A stretch of DNA of 64,000 nucleotides, taken from Beaufortia kweichowensis. Taxonomy: Eukaryota; Chordata; Actinopteri; Cypriniformes; Gastromyzontidae. Below the pieces are notes generated by a model. That model did not search any database. It was not told the DNA's origin and saw nothing but the letters and a program-made list of their open reading frames with translations. Both the position numbers and the translations under genes were made by a program. Positions within the stretch are counted from its first letter, which is position 1. Each line of letters opens with the position of its first letter. The stretch spans positions 1,160,501-1,224,500 of the forward strand of contig CM032809.1 in the NCBI GenBank assembly GCA_019155185.1, read 5' to 3'. This document shows positions 26,481 to 41,500 of the stretch, one piece after another.

Positions 26481-28288
26481 ATATACAAGTTGTAATATCT
26501 ATGTTTTGTATTGTAATGTAATGCACAATTTGGTCATTTGTGACCTTGTAAAACCAGACTAAAGTCTCATCATCTGATTATGAGATTAGGAGCATCTTAG
26601 TTTGAATAATATGATTTCAATTTTACTCAGTCAATATTAAAGATATCAAGCTTATATTTTCACAGAATGTTCTTTAAATTATGTAGGATGATTTTATGTA
26701 GAAAAGAGTAAATTTAGCTGGATTTTTTCACACTGTGCTAGGATAAATATTCAGACATAAAAACATCTCACATACACTTTCCCATCAAAAACCAGGAAAC
26801 ATTGTAAGCGGGGTGCATGTGTCTTCAATTCCCTACAATCCCACAATAATCCCTTCAAACCCCCGTCTTTAACTTTCATCATCAACCTCTTTCTTGTTTC
26901 TTGCATCATGCATTTAAACTCCACCACTTCCTTTGTTATCAGTGATTTCCTCTTATCTCAGCCTCACTCCCTCTCCGTTTCTCCGCTCCTCTCTGACCTA
27001 CCTTGCCTCAGCTCTTCTCCATTTGTTTCAGTTTACAGTTGTTCCCGTAACCATGGAAACCTGTCAACACATGGCATTCTCCTCAGATGAACCGCAGCGG
27101 TGGCGACAAAAAGGCACACACTGGTGGCATCTGGCATGCGTGTGAGGCTTCGTACTGTATCTTTTCAACACGTCTATCACACACAGCCAGAAAACACATT
27201 GATGATGTGAATGATGATAGGCGTGCACACGCAAGTGCAGTTTTGCCACAACAACACGAAATGTGATCAGCAAAGTACAGCACAGTATATGTAAAGTAAA
27301 GCCTAAAACACATGATAAAGCTATTAAAGCTTAATTCACAACACCACAATTCAATGCATATTATATTCTTAGCTTTGCCACAAAAAGCTCAATACCTTTT
27401 AATAGTACTAACTGTCATCTCCTATAGTAAGTTTGTTATGCCATTTGAAGAAAATTTTGCTGAGCAAACTAGTTCAGCTCGACGTGTTTGTAACTAGCAA
27501 CCTGAAAAACATCACATACGATTTAATAGAAAGAACATCAGAGTCAAAGCTGATGCTTACATGAAGCATTAAGTCTCTCTCACAACAAGTAGGAAACATG
27601 TACATTACATTTGCATTAATCCAAGTCATTTATTTGCATTACAGGTTTTTCTCTAATAATATCAAAACAAAAAGAATTTATATAACATGATTACATTCCC
27701 AATAGTATTGGTGAGAGGATGGTTTCACAAAGTCATTGAGATTTTAAGAGAGCTGCATTGAGATTCATTGCTGCATTGGAATATAATTCCCACAATTCCA
27801 CCAACAGCCAAACATATTGCATCCATTCTCAGCATAGTCTTGTCATGATTCCAGAAGATTTCCTCTGTTTATAGAGGTACAAAAATACACCTTTTTTGAT
27901 ACATTCATAGAAATATAAAAATGTAAACCCCTATGCTCAAGCTTGGCATATTGCCTTTCGGTGACTGGCAGAGGGATTAAGAAATGTTCTGCAATAAGAC
28001 ACAGTCTGTGCAGATCGGTACGGGGGAAAATCAAGCTGAATCAAGTGAATTATAAACATTTTGGAGGGCTGGTCCAGATAATATATTATATGACAGACAT
28101 ACTTTTAAAAGTTCAAGAAATGCCATGTTATATACCTGAAACATCAAGTAGAATAAATATTGTATTGGCTATATCAGTCAACCTTTGCAGTGACTGTAAA
28201 TATAAAGTATGACATGCAATTTTTCAATAGGAGAATAAGAGAGAAACAGATGTATCAGACAAGACAGAATAGGGGATTGAAACTCAGT

Positions 28289-28512
28289 TAAGGGGACAGT
28301 TTACCTAAAAATAAAATTCTGTCATTTACACTATCACTGTCAATACACTTTCAAGGAATATTTTGTTCATTTTATGCTGTGGTCATGCTCTGGTTGCATT
28401 AAAAATATCAACCTAAACGTTCATCAAAAACATTTTTCTTCCAAACAATAAGAAAGCCAAACAGTTCTAAAATGATTTTATGCTTTTATTTTTGGGTGAA
28501 CTGTCCCTTTAA
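28289..28512. mobile_element. Cyprinid MITE-like element, copy 2
   Basis: Left end TTAAGGGGACAGTTTACC, right end TTTTTGGGTGAACTGTCCC followed by TTTAAA. The G-A-C-A-G-T change is mirrored at both ends, so the inverted repeats still match each other. About 224 bp with a non-standard interior. Confidence 0.7.
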
Positions 28513-30095
28513 ATGAATGACTGGTCAGGGCTGAAAACAGGAGTAGGATTGTGTAATATGTTACCAGATTAAAACCGTGAAACGTGAAAAAAGTGAGAGT
28601 AGACAGAGAAAACACAGAGACAGTCAAAGCAGACAGACCATGTCTGCGCCAGGCAGAGACACATGACAGCAGGGGCCACTTTGCAATCGACAACCAATCC
28701 CTTAAGACCGGGTTCTAAAGAGCAAGCAAATAGAACCCCCCTTCCTCCATGTCAATTCATCCTCCACCAATAGTAAACGTTTCTCCACGCCCATTAAACA
28801 CATCTTTCTTGCTCCAGTTCCCATTCCTTTATACAAAAGTATACACCTCTTAAATATTGGGTTACAGTATAGGCCCACACCCCGTCCCAAACAAACTTGC
28901 ACACACACTCAAATTCATGCACTCACATACAGCATACACACAACAGCTCTGTTAAAAATTAGTGAGCTGATTAGTTTCCTAACAATCTTTGTGATAGGAG
29001 CATGCACATGATGCCTTTGTAGACAGCTCACTAGGATTTAGAACAGAGCCATTGTATATGACTTGTCCCTGCTGTTCCTCTCTTCTGCCCTGAGGGGCAA
29101 ACAAAAGAGAATAAAGATACAGAGAGACACTGTGTCAAAATGACCTTCATGCTTCTATGGTGACTATTGCACGAGCCTACATGGTGTCTCTACAACCTAC
29201 TGCAATGGTATATAGTCTCAACCATTCCTGAAGTCATGCAACTAAAAACAACAGAGCAAAAGAAACTAAAGAGATATCTCAGACCTCTGACAGCGCCAGA
29301 AGTTGCTTTCATCCAATTCCAAATTTATGAATTTTATATGCAAGTTTAAGTATGCAGGAAACAACAGATAGAGCTATTAGGGAAAGTGACAAGCATCCTT
29401 CTATTTTAGTAAGTGATTTGGGTTGGGTTATTGCAAAAGTCAAAGTTGGGCTTAAAAATGCAAACTTTACTCATGCTTTACTATTAAAAACTTTATACAT
29501 TTAGATATTTATCCTCGGTTTTACATTCCTTAAATTTGACCTATACAATAAACCTATAAACTTTTTTTACTGTGGCAACTTATATAAAACTTATTACTTA
29601 TTATATAAAGCATATTACTCACTGCGCATGGATAATCTGTGTAAATTACAGGAAAAAAATCTGACTAATTGACTTTTTGTCACAATGCCAGTGTTTAATC
29701 CCCATGCAAGAAGTGCTTCATTAAAGAACTTATATTTATAAGCATGCACTGCATTGCAAATGTGTTAAACAAGCTAAAATGTACAACGGGTTTTGGGCAG
29801 TTCCCAGGAAAAAATACTTTTTGATGGGTATCTAGATGGGATGCAATGAACTATTTAGTATAGTAGGTTGATTGCGATCTTCTGTTGTTGAGAAACAAAC
29901 AAGCTCTTCTAATTAGAGATATCCCTTTAGTTTCTAACATCATAAGACATGCCTTCAGAAAGATTATCTTAAAAAGTGAGATGGTAAACATGTATAGCAT
30001 CAAAGGAACCATTGCTCAATGGCTTTGGCAGTGCGTGCACCACTTATCTTATTTTATCAGTCCAGTCCTGAGTCCAGGTTAACACGCAGAATCCA

Positions 30096-32528
30096 CTAGA
30101 ACTTCCACATGATTCCCTTGAAAAGGTTGATTGCTACAATCCCAGAGACCTGAGGTCCTGCCCGTCTCCCAGTGATGCTTGTCCAGCTCTGGGTAATGTT
30201 CCTGGGGTGTACAAAAGGTGTCGGTGATGCTCCGGAACAGGTGTTTCCAAACTCTGCGATCGGGTCCGAGTGGCCGCGCTGTGGGGAGAAAGGGTCAGTA
30301 AGGGCTCTTTGGATCTGTCCGTATGTGGGAAGGTGGAAAGTGTAAGAGGAAAAGAAGCAGTCGAGGAGCCAGGAGAGAGTGTGGGGCAGACCAGCTGCAG
30401 TTCCTGTGGTCTGAGCGGAAGTGATATTAGTCCTCCTATTCCAGGGTGCATCTGTAAAGGAAAGGATGGGCTGGCACAGGAGGAACCCTGTCCCTGGAAG
30501 GGGCAGCAGGAGAGGGATGTCCCGAGGTAAACGTTGATGTACAGACACCTGGTGTTTGAGGAGAGGCCATCATGGACTCGATAAGAAAGGCGAGGCTTCG
30601 CATGACTCGTCCAAGCTCGGCTACTTCCCTTCCCAAGGAGTTCACCTGCAACACATTATAAACAAGTGTCACTTTTATTTATATTCATATGTAAAGTATG
30701 GTTACATCTGACAAAAAAAAAGCTGATTAGACATTAGATATGCATCACAAGTATGTTTAATGAAACTATTAGTCAGTTAATGACTATAATCTTTTAATGC
30801 AACAGTAAGCTTACTTAAGTGGATATGCTATCGTTTCAGCATTGATATTATGATACAGTATGTAGGGCAGAACACATGATAATTGTATGATTAATGTTTC
30901 GTAGCACATGATTAATGAAACAAAGTCAAAATTATGGAAAAATGCCAGCTAGGCAGGAAATTAATTATAAATACAGTACAGTACTGCAATACTCTTTCTT
31001 CACAAGACTGAATGGATATATTTACATACAGCTATTTTAATTATATTTCAACAAGGATATACAATTTAGTTTATTTATTTATTTATTTTACATTAAAATA
31101 TTAATAATGTGATACAATAAATACATTATATACAAAAAAAGTTTGGATCTGAAACAACGAGAGATGGTATTTTTGGGTGGCTGGTCCCTTTAATACAATA
31201 AGGTATGGCTTATTAATCCCATTTGTGTGTTCTGGCTGAACAACATCTTTCATTTGAAAATATCTATTATGTCCTCCAGTATCTCTATGGTAAAAAATTA
31301 CCAAAAATAGTAAGATAACACATTAAAATAGCTTCTCACAGCACCGGAAGAGTATGAGCTTAAACAGTCATGGGTCGGCCCACTGCACCCACCCATCTGT
31401 CTCTGTCTACTAGAGCCAAAACAGATTTCAGGTGAAACTGACGTCTTATTTACTCCTATGGGACATCACTGTGCAGCGTTCACTTATTCATATTTAGTTA
31501 TTAATAGATTTTTAGATCCTGATGAAATATGACTCAGGGTATCTCTCAGTTATTCTTTCTCAGGTTTTTCTTGGCTTTGAATCTTAAATCACTGGAACAA
31601 CTGTTGGGAAAGCTGTTTTGTAACTATACTACAAGATACTCATACCAAAACTGTAAGCAATTTGTTACATCACAACATTCTCGATACAAAGTATCTAACT
31701 ACTCTGAAGCTATAAAAGGAGGCAGAGTTCTATTACATATAACTAATTTATGTGATTTATAATTTAATCCAAGCCATTAATCCAAACGATAAACAGTTTT
31801 GAATGAAATAATGAATAATTTAGTCATTTTAATTAGAAATCATTAAACTTGAACTAAACATTATAGGGCATATCTAGGCATGCCAGAGACCAACTAATGC
31901 AGCGACTGGCAACATGTAAATTGGGTTTAAGACTAAAAACTAAATTACATGAATGTAAAACAGGAATGTACTATTGTTACGTAAGTGGAAGCTACTTTGA
32001 GTTTGTACTCATAAAAACACATCCAGACAAATAAACACCCTAGAGTAATGCATCTAAGATATTATGTAGCTAAAACTCAGTTGGACCAAATTTAATTTGG
32101 ACTTTTAATTTAATTTGGAATTTGGATAATTACTCTGGGTTTGCTGAGCTCTGCTTCTTCTTGTGGTTTCTTTCCTCTGCACGCACACACACAGTACTCC
32201 AAACCATGTTCGCAATCAGCTCAGACTAAAACTTTCTGTAATGGTCCACAACACGGCACATATGATCCAGGCTCAGATGGACACAAATTTGGCAGCTACT
32301 TTACCCCCAAAATCATGCCAACAAGTGATAATAATGAGTGTAATTGGGTAATGATCCATAAATGCCATCGGAGGCAACGAGGTATGAGAAAACAGTTTCA
32401 TACAGGAAGAGACAACAGGAAAAGAGCCCTCAACCTCCTGGTGGCCCAAACTAAGAATGGATTACAACAAAATCATGCAGAGAGGCCAGCTGTCAAAAAT
32501 ATATAGTGAGACAGTGAGTGAGCGAGCG

Positions 32529-32563
<35 letters not shown>

Positions 32564-35500
32564 AGTGGGGCGTCCCTCTCACAACATCACCCGTCAAAAG
32601 TCTCCTGTCAAAGCTATGGGCTGTCACATGGATTTATATCTAATTCACAACTGAAACTAAGATATACTGTACTAGTCTTTCAGTTTGCGGTCTTGATTTA
32701 TTTATGCTGTAAGAGATGCAGTATGAGTTATATAGTTGTTGCACAATTCTGACGATATATATATTATACAATAAATGTGGTGAAATCTGACAAACGCTGA
32801 CTGAAAAGGGACCACTGTTGCAATAAATTAATATTTTTTCTAACACAGAATGGTAAATATATGATATATAGGAAGCCAAAGTGAGCACTAGAGAGGGTTC
32901 AAGGGCATTTGCTAAAGCCCTCTTTCATCATCATGGGGCCAGACCTACTTTCTTCTTCTAATGAGTTTTATGTCCTCTAGTGTTTGAATAACAAGTCTTT
33001 TTCTCTCTCGCAGCAGCTTGCCATATGGCTTGCGAGTACCTGACACCAGGAGTTCACCTGAACCGTGCTGCCTCAGTACTTACATTTACCACCATCACCC
33101 ATAAAACCCTATTCAGCGGGAGCGATTTAACAACGTGAAAAATACAAAAATGACACAATTATCAAGTCATGAAATGACTGTACCTCTTGGTTGAGGTGGC
33201 GTAACTGTCCTCTGGTCTCCTCTGATTTTGCTGCTAATTCTACACAGAGAAAAAAAAACATACACATCAAACCGACACACATTAATGGCAAGTCCAATGA
33301 AAATGTACTATGAAGACTCAAAGGAAAAGTTCACCCAGAAATAAAATTCTGTCATCATTTACTCACACTTGTGACATTTAAAACAAGTTTTTTTTTTTTC
33401 TTTCATGCAAGAGATGAAATGGATGGTGATTCACTCTGCTATGCTCCAAAAATGAGTCTGCATGACTTTTATTCAAAGACTTCTGAGGTCACAAGATAAC
33501 TTTGATAATCTTTGTTAAGTTTTGGTTTCTTTGTGCATGTGTTAAACACCAAATGTACGCACCTGCAGCAGTCGTGGTGGTATTAGTTGGACCACTAATG
33601 GTGTGCTGATGACCAGAGGAAAATGTGAACGTATGGGATTTTTCTGCACCATCGCTGTCCTCAGTTCCGTCAACAACCCTGAACACACACAAACAACAAA
33701 TGTCCATATGAGCAAATGTCTATTGAAATTACTGCATATATTTGTGTCTTTTAATATTGTGTAGGTGTGTACAGACCTTGGACTGAGATTCGATAGGTCA
33801 GGCTTTGGAACAGCAGTATGCTGAATGTGAAGCTTTTTGCTGGTTTGGCGATCGTTTTTCTGCGTGCATGTTTTTTGTTTGGTTCCATCGCTGAGATATC
33901 GTTTGTGGTCATCGTCTTCGTCATCCAGCTCATCTTGCGGCTCTACTGTTGGAGGATAGCACTGGATCACGTCTCCATTTCCCCGCCCCTCCAACTGTGA
34001 TTGGACAGAGGAGCCGTCAGTCACAAATAAACTGCTGCGTGAGGCTAAATGAATGTTAGATGACTCATTTTTAAAAGACTCAAAAATCATAACTTTTTCA
34101 TGATTAACAATAAAACAGGCAGAATTTTTAAAAGAAGTGAATTTGTTAAGAGCCTTTAAGTGGCATTTTGATAATCCGATGAAGGTCACGAATTTGACTT
34201 TTACATTCTGCAAAATCCTTTCTATCTTATTCTTAATCATCGAATCAGAAAATACAACACCTGCATATTTTCTCTCTTTCTATTAATCGTTATTTATTTA
34301 TATCTGGATTTAGACTTTTAAACCACACTGTATATTTGCAAAAACAGTTACACACATTCCCTCAAGGACCAATTAGATACAGACATGAAACAACAGAAAA
34401 CGCCACATAAAGGGAATTCCCTCCGGTAAAACTCATGTAAAGGTTGTGGTCACTTAAACTTTGACCTCGCTAGTAACAACCAACCAGTCAGCTTTGATAA
34501 TACCATATAACGATCTTTAACCTTTAGTCATACGGCAAAGGCTCAACTATTTCTGGTCAATTATAGTTCCTATAATGGATTTTACTGCTTTACACCTCTT
34601 GGTTCGCACAAACATTGCCAATTACACAGCAACTCGGCGACAACGTCGGATTGAAATAACAATCTACATTTATAGAACGCTTTAAATGTCAGACGCTGAA
34701 AGGTGCCGCAGAAGTCGAGAGGTAAAACAAAGCAAAGAGACGAGGGTATTCCCCATCTCACAAGCTTTCCATCTCTCCCTCCTCTCTTCTATATATACCT
34801 GATTAATTACACATTTCCTAGACTAATTCAGTCATTTTCCCTGTTAAATAATTGAGCTCTCTCGCACTGTAATTGAAAGAGCGCCAGTTTCCTAAAGCAG
34901 TCAGTCATCCAGCACTTCAATAACCTCCTATAACCCCTCCCCTCTCTCCAAAACACGCTGTTCTCTTTCCTCCAGCTCCACTCCCTCTCTGATTACCGCT
35001 CCAGGCATGGAAGGACAGGGAATGAAGAAGTTGATGATCGTCGTCATCAATTTCTCCTTCTCTCTCCCTGCTGTTTCCGAGCTGTAGTGTTCTTAGCTTT
35101 CCTCATTAGGCAAATGAGGCGGGAGGTAGATCATTGTTAGGGAAATGAGCCCGGAGCTATTATAGTCAACACAGCGCTGTTAGTGGATAAGTGTGGAGTG
35201 ATTGACAGGTGAGGAGGAGACGCACCTGAGTGTCCATGGTCTTGCTGGACATTCGGGATATCACCTGGAAAGCGAGACACGTGAAAACGTGTCAGCGTGG
35301 CAAAACAAATCAACTCAATTTGCAACTGCAATTTAATTAAATACTCCTCTGACATTTTTTACTTTGTCGTGATGTCACATGGATCACTGAACATTCTATT
35401 ATTCTCTAAATGTGCATCTAAACGTGCATCTTTTTCTAAAAAGTAAGTGCATAAGAATGAGTGGCGTAGTTAATTGTCAGTAGTGTCCTGTGGAGACTTA

Positions 35501-38500
35501 CGTGGCTCTCTTGACCCTCTCTCAGGTTGTAGGTGAGATCGTGAGTGATGTCTTGGACGAAACGGTGGGAGTATTCAGGATAGAGGTCGAGCACCTCATA
35601 CAGACCTCTCAGATTAATGCACTGCAGGTCGCAGTACGTCAGCGCCTTCACATCAGCGTTCGTCTTTATAGCGCGGTCATCAACGGACACGTTTGCACCA
35701 ATCAGGTCGCCTTTGCCTGGATGTGTCACACACAAAAAACATGCACAAACATAGGGGTTTTAACACTTTGGCACTATACATTAAAAACACTGTTCACACC
35801 TGGTATTAAAACACATCTTGTGTGATCCAATCGCAAGATGGGACTTGTCAACTGACTAAAACGCGTCTTTTGTTTTGTATGTGGATAGGGGCTTTTCTGA
35901 ACTTTTTAGTCAGGTGGTTATTTTTTAACATAACCAGCAATGTTTATTGTTTGTGTAATGGATGACTGGCAGATGAACATCTTCGATCTTTTTCAGTAAG
36001 CATTAGGATGGGTTAGCGTTGACCCTCATATACGCACAAACACAAAAACTAGCATAACTAAATGTCCAGCAGAGTTCAATGTCACAGAGACCTTTCTCTG
36101 TCAGCAGGATGGTAAAGGATGAGAGTGTGATGAAGTGTATTTTCCTGTATTTTCTTCCTGTTATAAGAATTCTTATAGTGATAATAACACAAACACACAC
36201 ACACAGGACCAACAGGAAGACTTAGATGATATTTTTCTCACACATTTGCTCCTCTGTCTTACGAGCCTGCTGTGTGTGTGATGTCTCACAGGGAGAGCGA
36301 CCGATCACATTGAGCTGCTTGTGCTGGCTGATGTATCAGAGAAACACACAGACCCTTAACCAGACTCTTCTATATAATTATGTATTCATTCATCATAAAT
36401 GAATTCATTTATATGTGTGCTTTGAAACCAACATGAGAAAATCTATGAGATTTTCTCATCTATGACTCAGCGATTTACTGTTTTTGCGATTTACTGTTTT
36501 CTGCATAAAATCAAAACAAACAAAAATGTGGACGTTTAGTTAAATTCTTCATGTAGCCAATGAAAACATTTTGAAAAATAAAATGTTTTTTTATGAGAAA
36601 AACTATTTTGACTCTTGTGTTTTACAGATATCATCATAATATCTATGCAAGGTCAGTCAAAAAATACTGTTCAGGTTTGATTTATACGTCTTATGTGATA
36701 TTCAAATGTGTCACTGCTTTCTTGCTGCATTACAATGATCTCTGAAAGTCTGAATGCTGTATATAAGAAGAGGCATTGCAAATAATAATAAATGTAGCAG
36801 TTAAAACTGAAATAATGGCAAAAACTAACCAAGGATAGCCAGCACCATGTTGTCCTTCAGCACCTCCATAGAGCCCGAGCAGACAAAGAAAAGGGCCTGC
36901 AGAGCATCTCCCTGCCGCAGAAGATACTCGCCCGGCGCGCAGAATGTCATCTTTATGTGCAGGGACAGAGAACGGAGACACCCACGACTCAGAGAGGAGA
37001 AGACTGACAGCTCCAGGATTTCTTTATTCAGATGCATGGCAATGTCTGAACGCAACTCGTCAGGAAAATCCCTTAATAGCTAAAGAGAGAGAGAGAACCG
37101 GGTAAAAGTATCTGCACGTTGCATATTAAATTTATTAAATATTAATATTATAAAAGTGTATAACTTTTTGAGTTTTTAGCCTTTAAACAAATTGCTCTGC
37201 CACCCTTTATCTGCTCTGTTCATCCATCCACTTTCACACATCCTTCAGCCTGACCGAATGGCATCCGTCACTCACACATACCTGTCTTTTACTACTGCTC
37301 ACCGGCCATCATCCTCACCATCTATTATTCATAAATCTGTGATTTAGCAAGATGTTTAGAATCCATCTTATTTTTTACTCCCTCTTGACTCTGGATAATG
37401 TCCTGGGCTCAAGGACAGAACACAAGAAGTTGTTGCCTTCTCAAACTAAACTCAAACTGCACTAAATATGCCTTAGCAATTTCTTCGCTTATGTCCGTGG
37501 CACGTTATTAAGCTAACATGAATTAATAAAATTAAAAAAATTTATCAAATCTTTACAAGATAGCCTAAAATATACTCTGTACAGTAACACAAGAGTGCAA
37601 GGCCACTGCAAAAGAGTTCTGCATCGTCTAATAATACATCGTCTTTGCAGTGTATTACTCTGTGATGTGTGGGGTTACCTCGTTCGAGTCGATGCCGTTG
37701 TTGACGGACCAGGTGGTCTGAAAGTATTCCAGCATGCGCTGCTTTAGGCTCTGGGGCAGGTGGTGCACACGGATGAAATCCTTCAGGTCTTTAGTGCGTG
37801 TGTGGTAAGAGGACCAGCGTGAGTACAAACGCTGGATGATGGCCGTTACGTTGCCAAAGACTAGAGCGTGCATCAACGCTGCCAATGACACAATTAAAAA
37901 CACATGTACATATTAATAATATGTACAGTACAGAAAGACAGATAGGATCAGATGGGATAAGGAATCATTTCAAGCCATAAATTTATTTTAAAGGATCATG
38001 TTCTCTTTAAGAACTCTCTTGAAAATACACAGCTGGTGATTGATTGTGTACATACGTGTTGGCATGTGCAATTGGCTATTATTGTATGTTTGGGAAGGGG
38101 GCAGGGCTGCCCCATGGCGACGGGTGACATTTCACAAAATGAAGGCCATGAATTTTCAATGCAAACAGCTGGTGTGGCCTCATATCATCCCATTTATTGA
38201 CAGACAAACATGTGTAAACACACAGTTACATGTTGTGTGTCGTCTGGCCCTGCATAGCTACTGTGTTTTTAAAAGAAAACTCCTTTTGTTCTAATAAGTT
38301 GTCTTGTATAACATAACGCATAATGATGCAACCTTACTTACAGTTCTAAAATAAGCAACATACACACACACAGCCTCCGGTTTTTGGATCATAAAGATAA
38401 TCCATTTTCGTCATATCCCTAAATATATTTCCTAAACTTCGACCTGTCTGCACACACACATACATACACACACACCTCCGATGAGCATGGTGCAGATGGA

Positions 38501-41500
38501 GAAGATCTTCTCTGCGTCTGTATTGGCAGAGACGTTTCCGAAGCCCACGCTGGTCAGGCTGCTCAGGGTGAAATACAGCGCTGCGATGTAGATGCTTCGT
38601 AAAGACGGTCCATTGCTCACCGTTCTATTGACCGCACCCTCGTATGGAGACTCCAGACGCTTCCCGAGCTCGTGCAGCCAGCCTGAGAAAAAAGTGAAAT
38701 GTAGTTAAAAACAACTTCTTAATATATTTGAACACTTTCAGATATGTCCATATGGTGGAGAACTCTCTCTTATTGATACAATGACAGATCATTTAAAGTC
38801 TGTCCAAAAATTTAATTTAAGAAAACTCATGCCATGATATTGCATCAAGCACATTGAAATGGTATTTAAATACAGTAATTATGACATACTGTACTATAGT
38901 ACTTCATTTGGATACCATCACTGTACCATATTACCGTCACAGCAAGTAAAACTGTTTACAAAAAGACAGAAATGCACATCAAGCAACAGTTCTTTTATAA
39001 TCATCCTCAAGTCAACATTATTTTGATGCATACTCAGACATCCTCACTTTTAGATGTTTTTTTCATGACAGAACCCTTGTGCTTGCTGAAAAGTAGGTAC
39101 CCATCATTCTAAATCAGGGTACCAGAGAGGAGATTTCAGTGTTGCTATAGTAACTGCCCATCAGAGCAGACCGGGGGTCAGTGTTGGATGCAGAGAGGAA
39201 GAAGCAGCTTTCCATCAATACTGATCAGGGACCAGGCGATGGGAATGCTGGTACTTTCACAGCGGTCCATCATTACGGACCATAGAGTGGCACACTGGGC
39301 CTAATTACGGCCCCTCCTACAGACAAGACAGAGAGGGAAGCCTGCGGCAGGCGTGTGGGTGACTGGTTTGTTGCTGTTCACCCACTTTTTTTTAACTTTG
39401 TGTTGCTCACATGACTGCTTGCGGTCTCTAGTGCATTTCTGCTATCTGCCAGCCTGTCTGAAACACATCTGCAAATGTGAGTCTTATCTCTATTTTACCG
39501 TAACTATAAATTTTCCTCTTTCCATTATCGTTTGATGTCTCTATCATTCTTTCTCGCTCACTCAGAAAGCAGCATGAGATTAACTCCATCCGTATTATGT
39601 TCATAAAAGCAATCCATTCCAAGCTAATATTTTATGAACGGTTTCATTAGGAATCAATCACATTAAATTACAATGCGATTACAGTAGACAGACCCAAACT
39701 CCAGATGAAATAAAATAACATACGGCAAGGTGTTTTTTAGGGGAAGTAATTGCTCAATAATTACAGCTACGGACTCTTTCAAGATGTACATTAAGTTAAT
39801 ACAAAACAAAGTTCTAAACACATATTTTTCACATAGGGTGATGACTGTCTACTCTTCTGCAATGTGTATATTTTTGCTCTAAAGTCAAACAAAATACAAA
39901 ATTGGCAAAGCATGTGTTATGTTTTGAACGCTTGCTTATTTTCAGATATTTTCCATAGAAGTCTCAGGTACAACAGAAAAAAGACTTAAAAGGCCATAAA
40001 AACTAAAATACAAAATTACTTTCTTGGCACCAAAACAATTACTTGTAAGTGCACAGGGAAGAAAAAATGTATGAAAAGAAACATTAAGCGTTTGTACCAA
40101 TATATACTGTATGTGCAGAAATACGTTTATTTATTTTAATTTCTGTGTGCATATATCCCGATGTGTGTGATATAAAACAAGCTTGACACTCTCACCTATA
40201 TCCCAGGTATCTGCATTGCCCTCAACCTCTTTCTTGCCGATGATGTACCAGATGCAAGCCATCCAGTGAGCCAGCAGTGCAAACATGGACATGAGCAAGG
40301 TCAACACCACCGTACTGTGCTGGGAGTATCGGTCCATCTTCTGCAGCAGACGCAGGAGCCTCAACAAGCGTACAGTCTTCAACAGATGGACCACTGACAC
40401 CTGGCAGAGAGAAGACGTTAAACAGATATTCTCACAGAAGCTGTTGAGGATTTGCTGAGTGTGCATTTGTGTGTGCTTGGGGTTGTGAAGGGCACATGGT
40501 AATTAAGTTAACTAAGTTAACAGAGATATAGTGAGGCACTGTATCAGACATTAATACAACATCACTTTATGTACAACACCGTGTAAAATAAAAAAAATAA
40601 CCGGTTGTCTTAACAGATGTTTACAGGTTATGAGTGCAAGAATGAGAGACTGACAGAAGCGGTATTAAAATGTTTTAGATCATTAAACTGAAAATAAACA
40701 TTTGGGCCAATTATGTAGAAACAACACACTTGTCTTTCTTTTCATCATCTCAACAATTCAAAACAACATTTTCTTAGGTAAAAGAGAAAAAATTTATACC
40801 ACCCACCATTAAACAAGACAATGAAGCATAAGAATATTAAAAAAATCTACACAGACATCAAAACAAAACAAGTTCATGTATATGTATTTGTCAATATTAA
40901 AATGTATGTTCTGTCACTGTTATATCTGGTAAAGAATAGTCCACTTTAAAAAAATATATTTATATATATCCAGGCATATACATTTAAAAAATGTCAAAAA
41001 TGCAAAGCAAAATTGATCAATAAGAAAAACTGTCTATTTTATGTGCACTGTGCATGTATGCATTATAGGAGCTCTACAGAATATAAAATCATTTTAAAAT
41101 TTAACAAAGCTCATATATTCTGTATAACTATTGCTTATATAAAACACATATATAAAAATAAGATCATACTTATATTGTACTTTCACACACATCCACACGA
41201 CAAACACACATATACTGTGATTAGATGAGTTTTTCCAGAGCTTCAGGCGGTAACTAACAGACAATATTCATCACAGCCTCTCCTATTATAATCAGGCAGA
41301 CAATCCCTCTGAGAACCCACATTTTCACATCCCCGCAGCATTAAATAATAATACACATTGCAATGGCCGTAATGTTTCACTTGACAATCAAATATTAATA
41401 AACATCACCAGATCATGGTTCCAGAATCAAAGGAAATGAGAACATGAATGCCATTAGTAATGTGAAAAGGCTGAACGTATTTGCCGGTTGGGCTGTGTGA

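Larger units (their letters stand above)
19661..30095. other. Gene-poor interval between rab5a and kcnh8
   Basis: More than 10 kb with no exon chain or conserved protein on either strand. It is mostly AT-rich, with MITE-like repeats (23076-23316, 28289-28512, a fragment near 26420) and a GC-rich island at about 23700-24030. In human EFHB occupies the corresponding KCNH8-RAB5A gap, and no EF-hand or other EFHB-like coding was recognised. The left end of the kcnh8 transcript (3' UTR) should extend into the right part. Confidence 0.6.

Noticed and set aside
36190..36206. Short CA/TG dinucleotide runs as a significant repeat
   Set aside because: Only about eight units; similar short CA runs occur at many places in the window.
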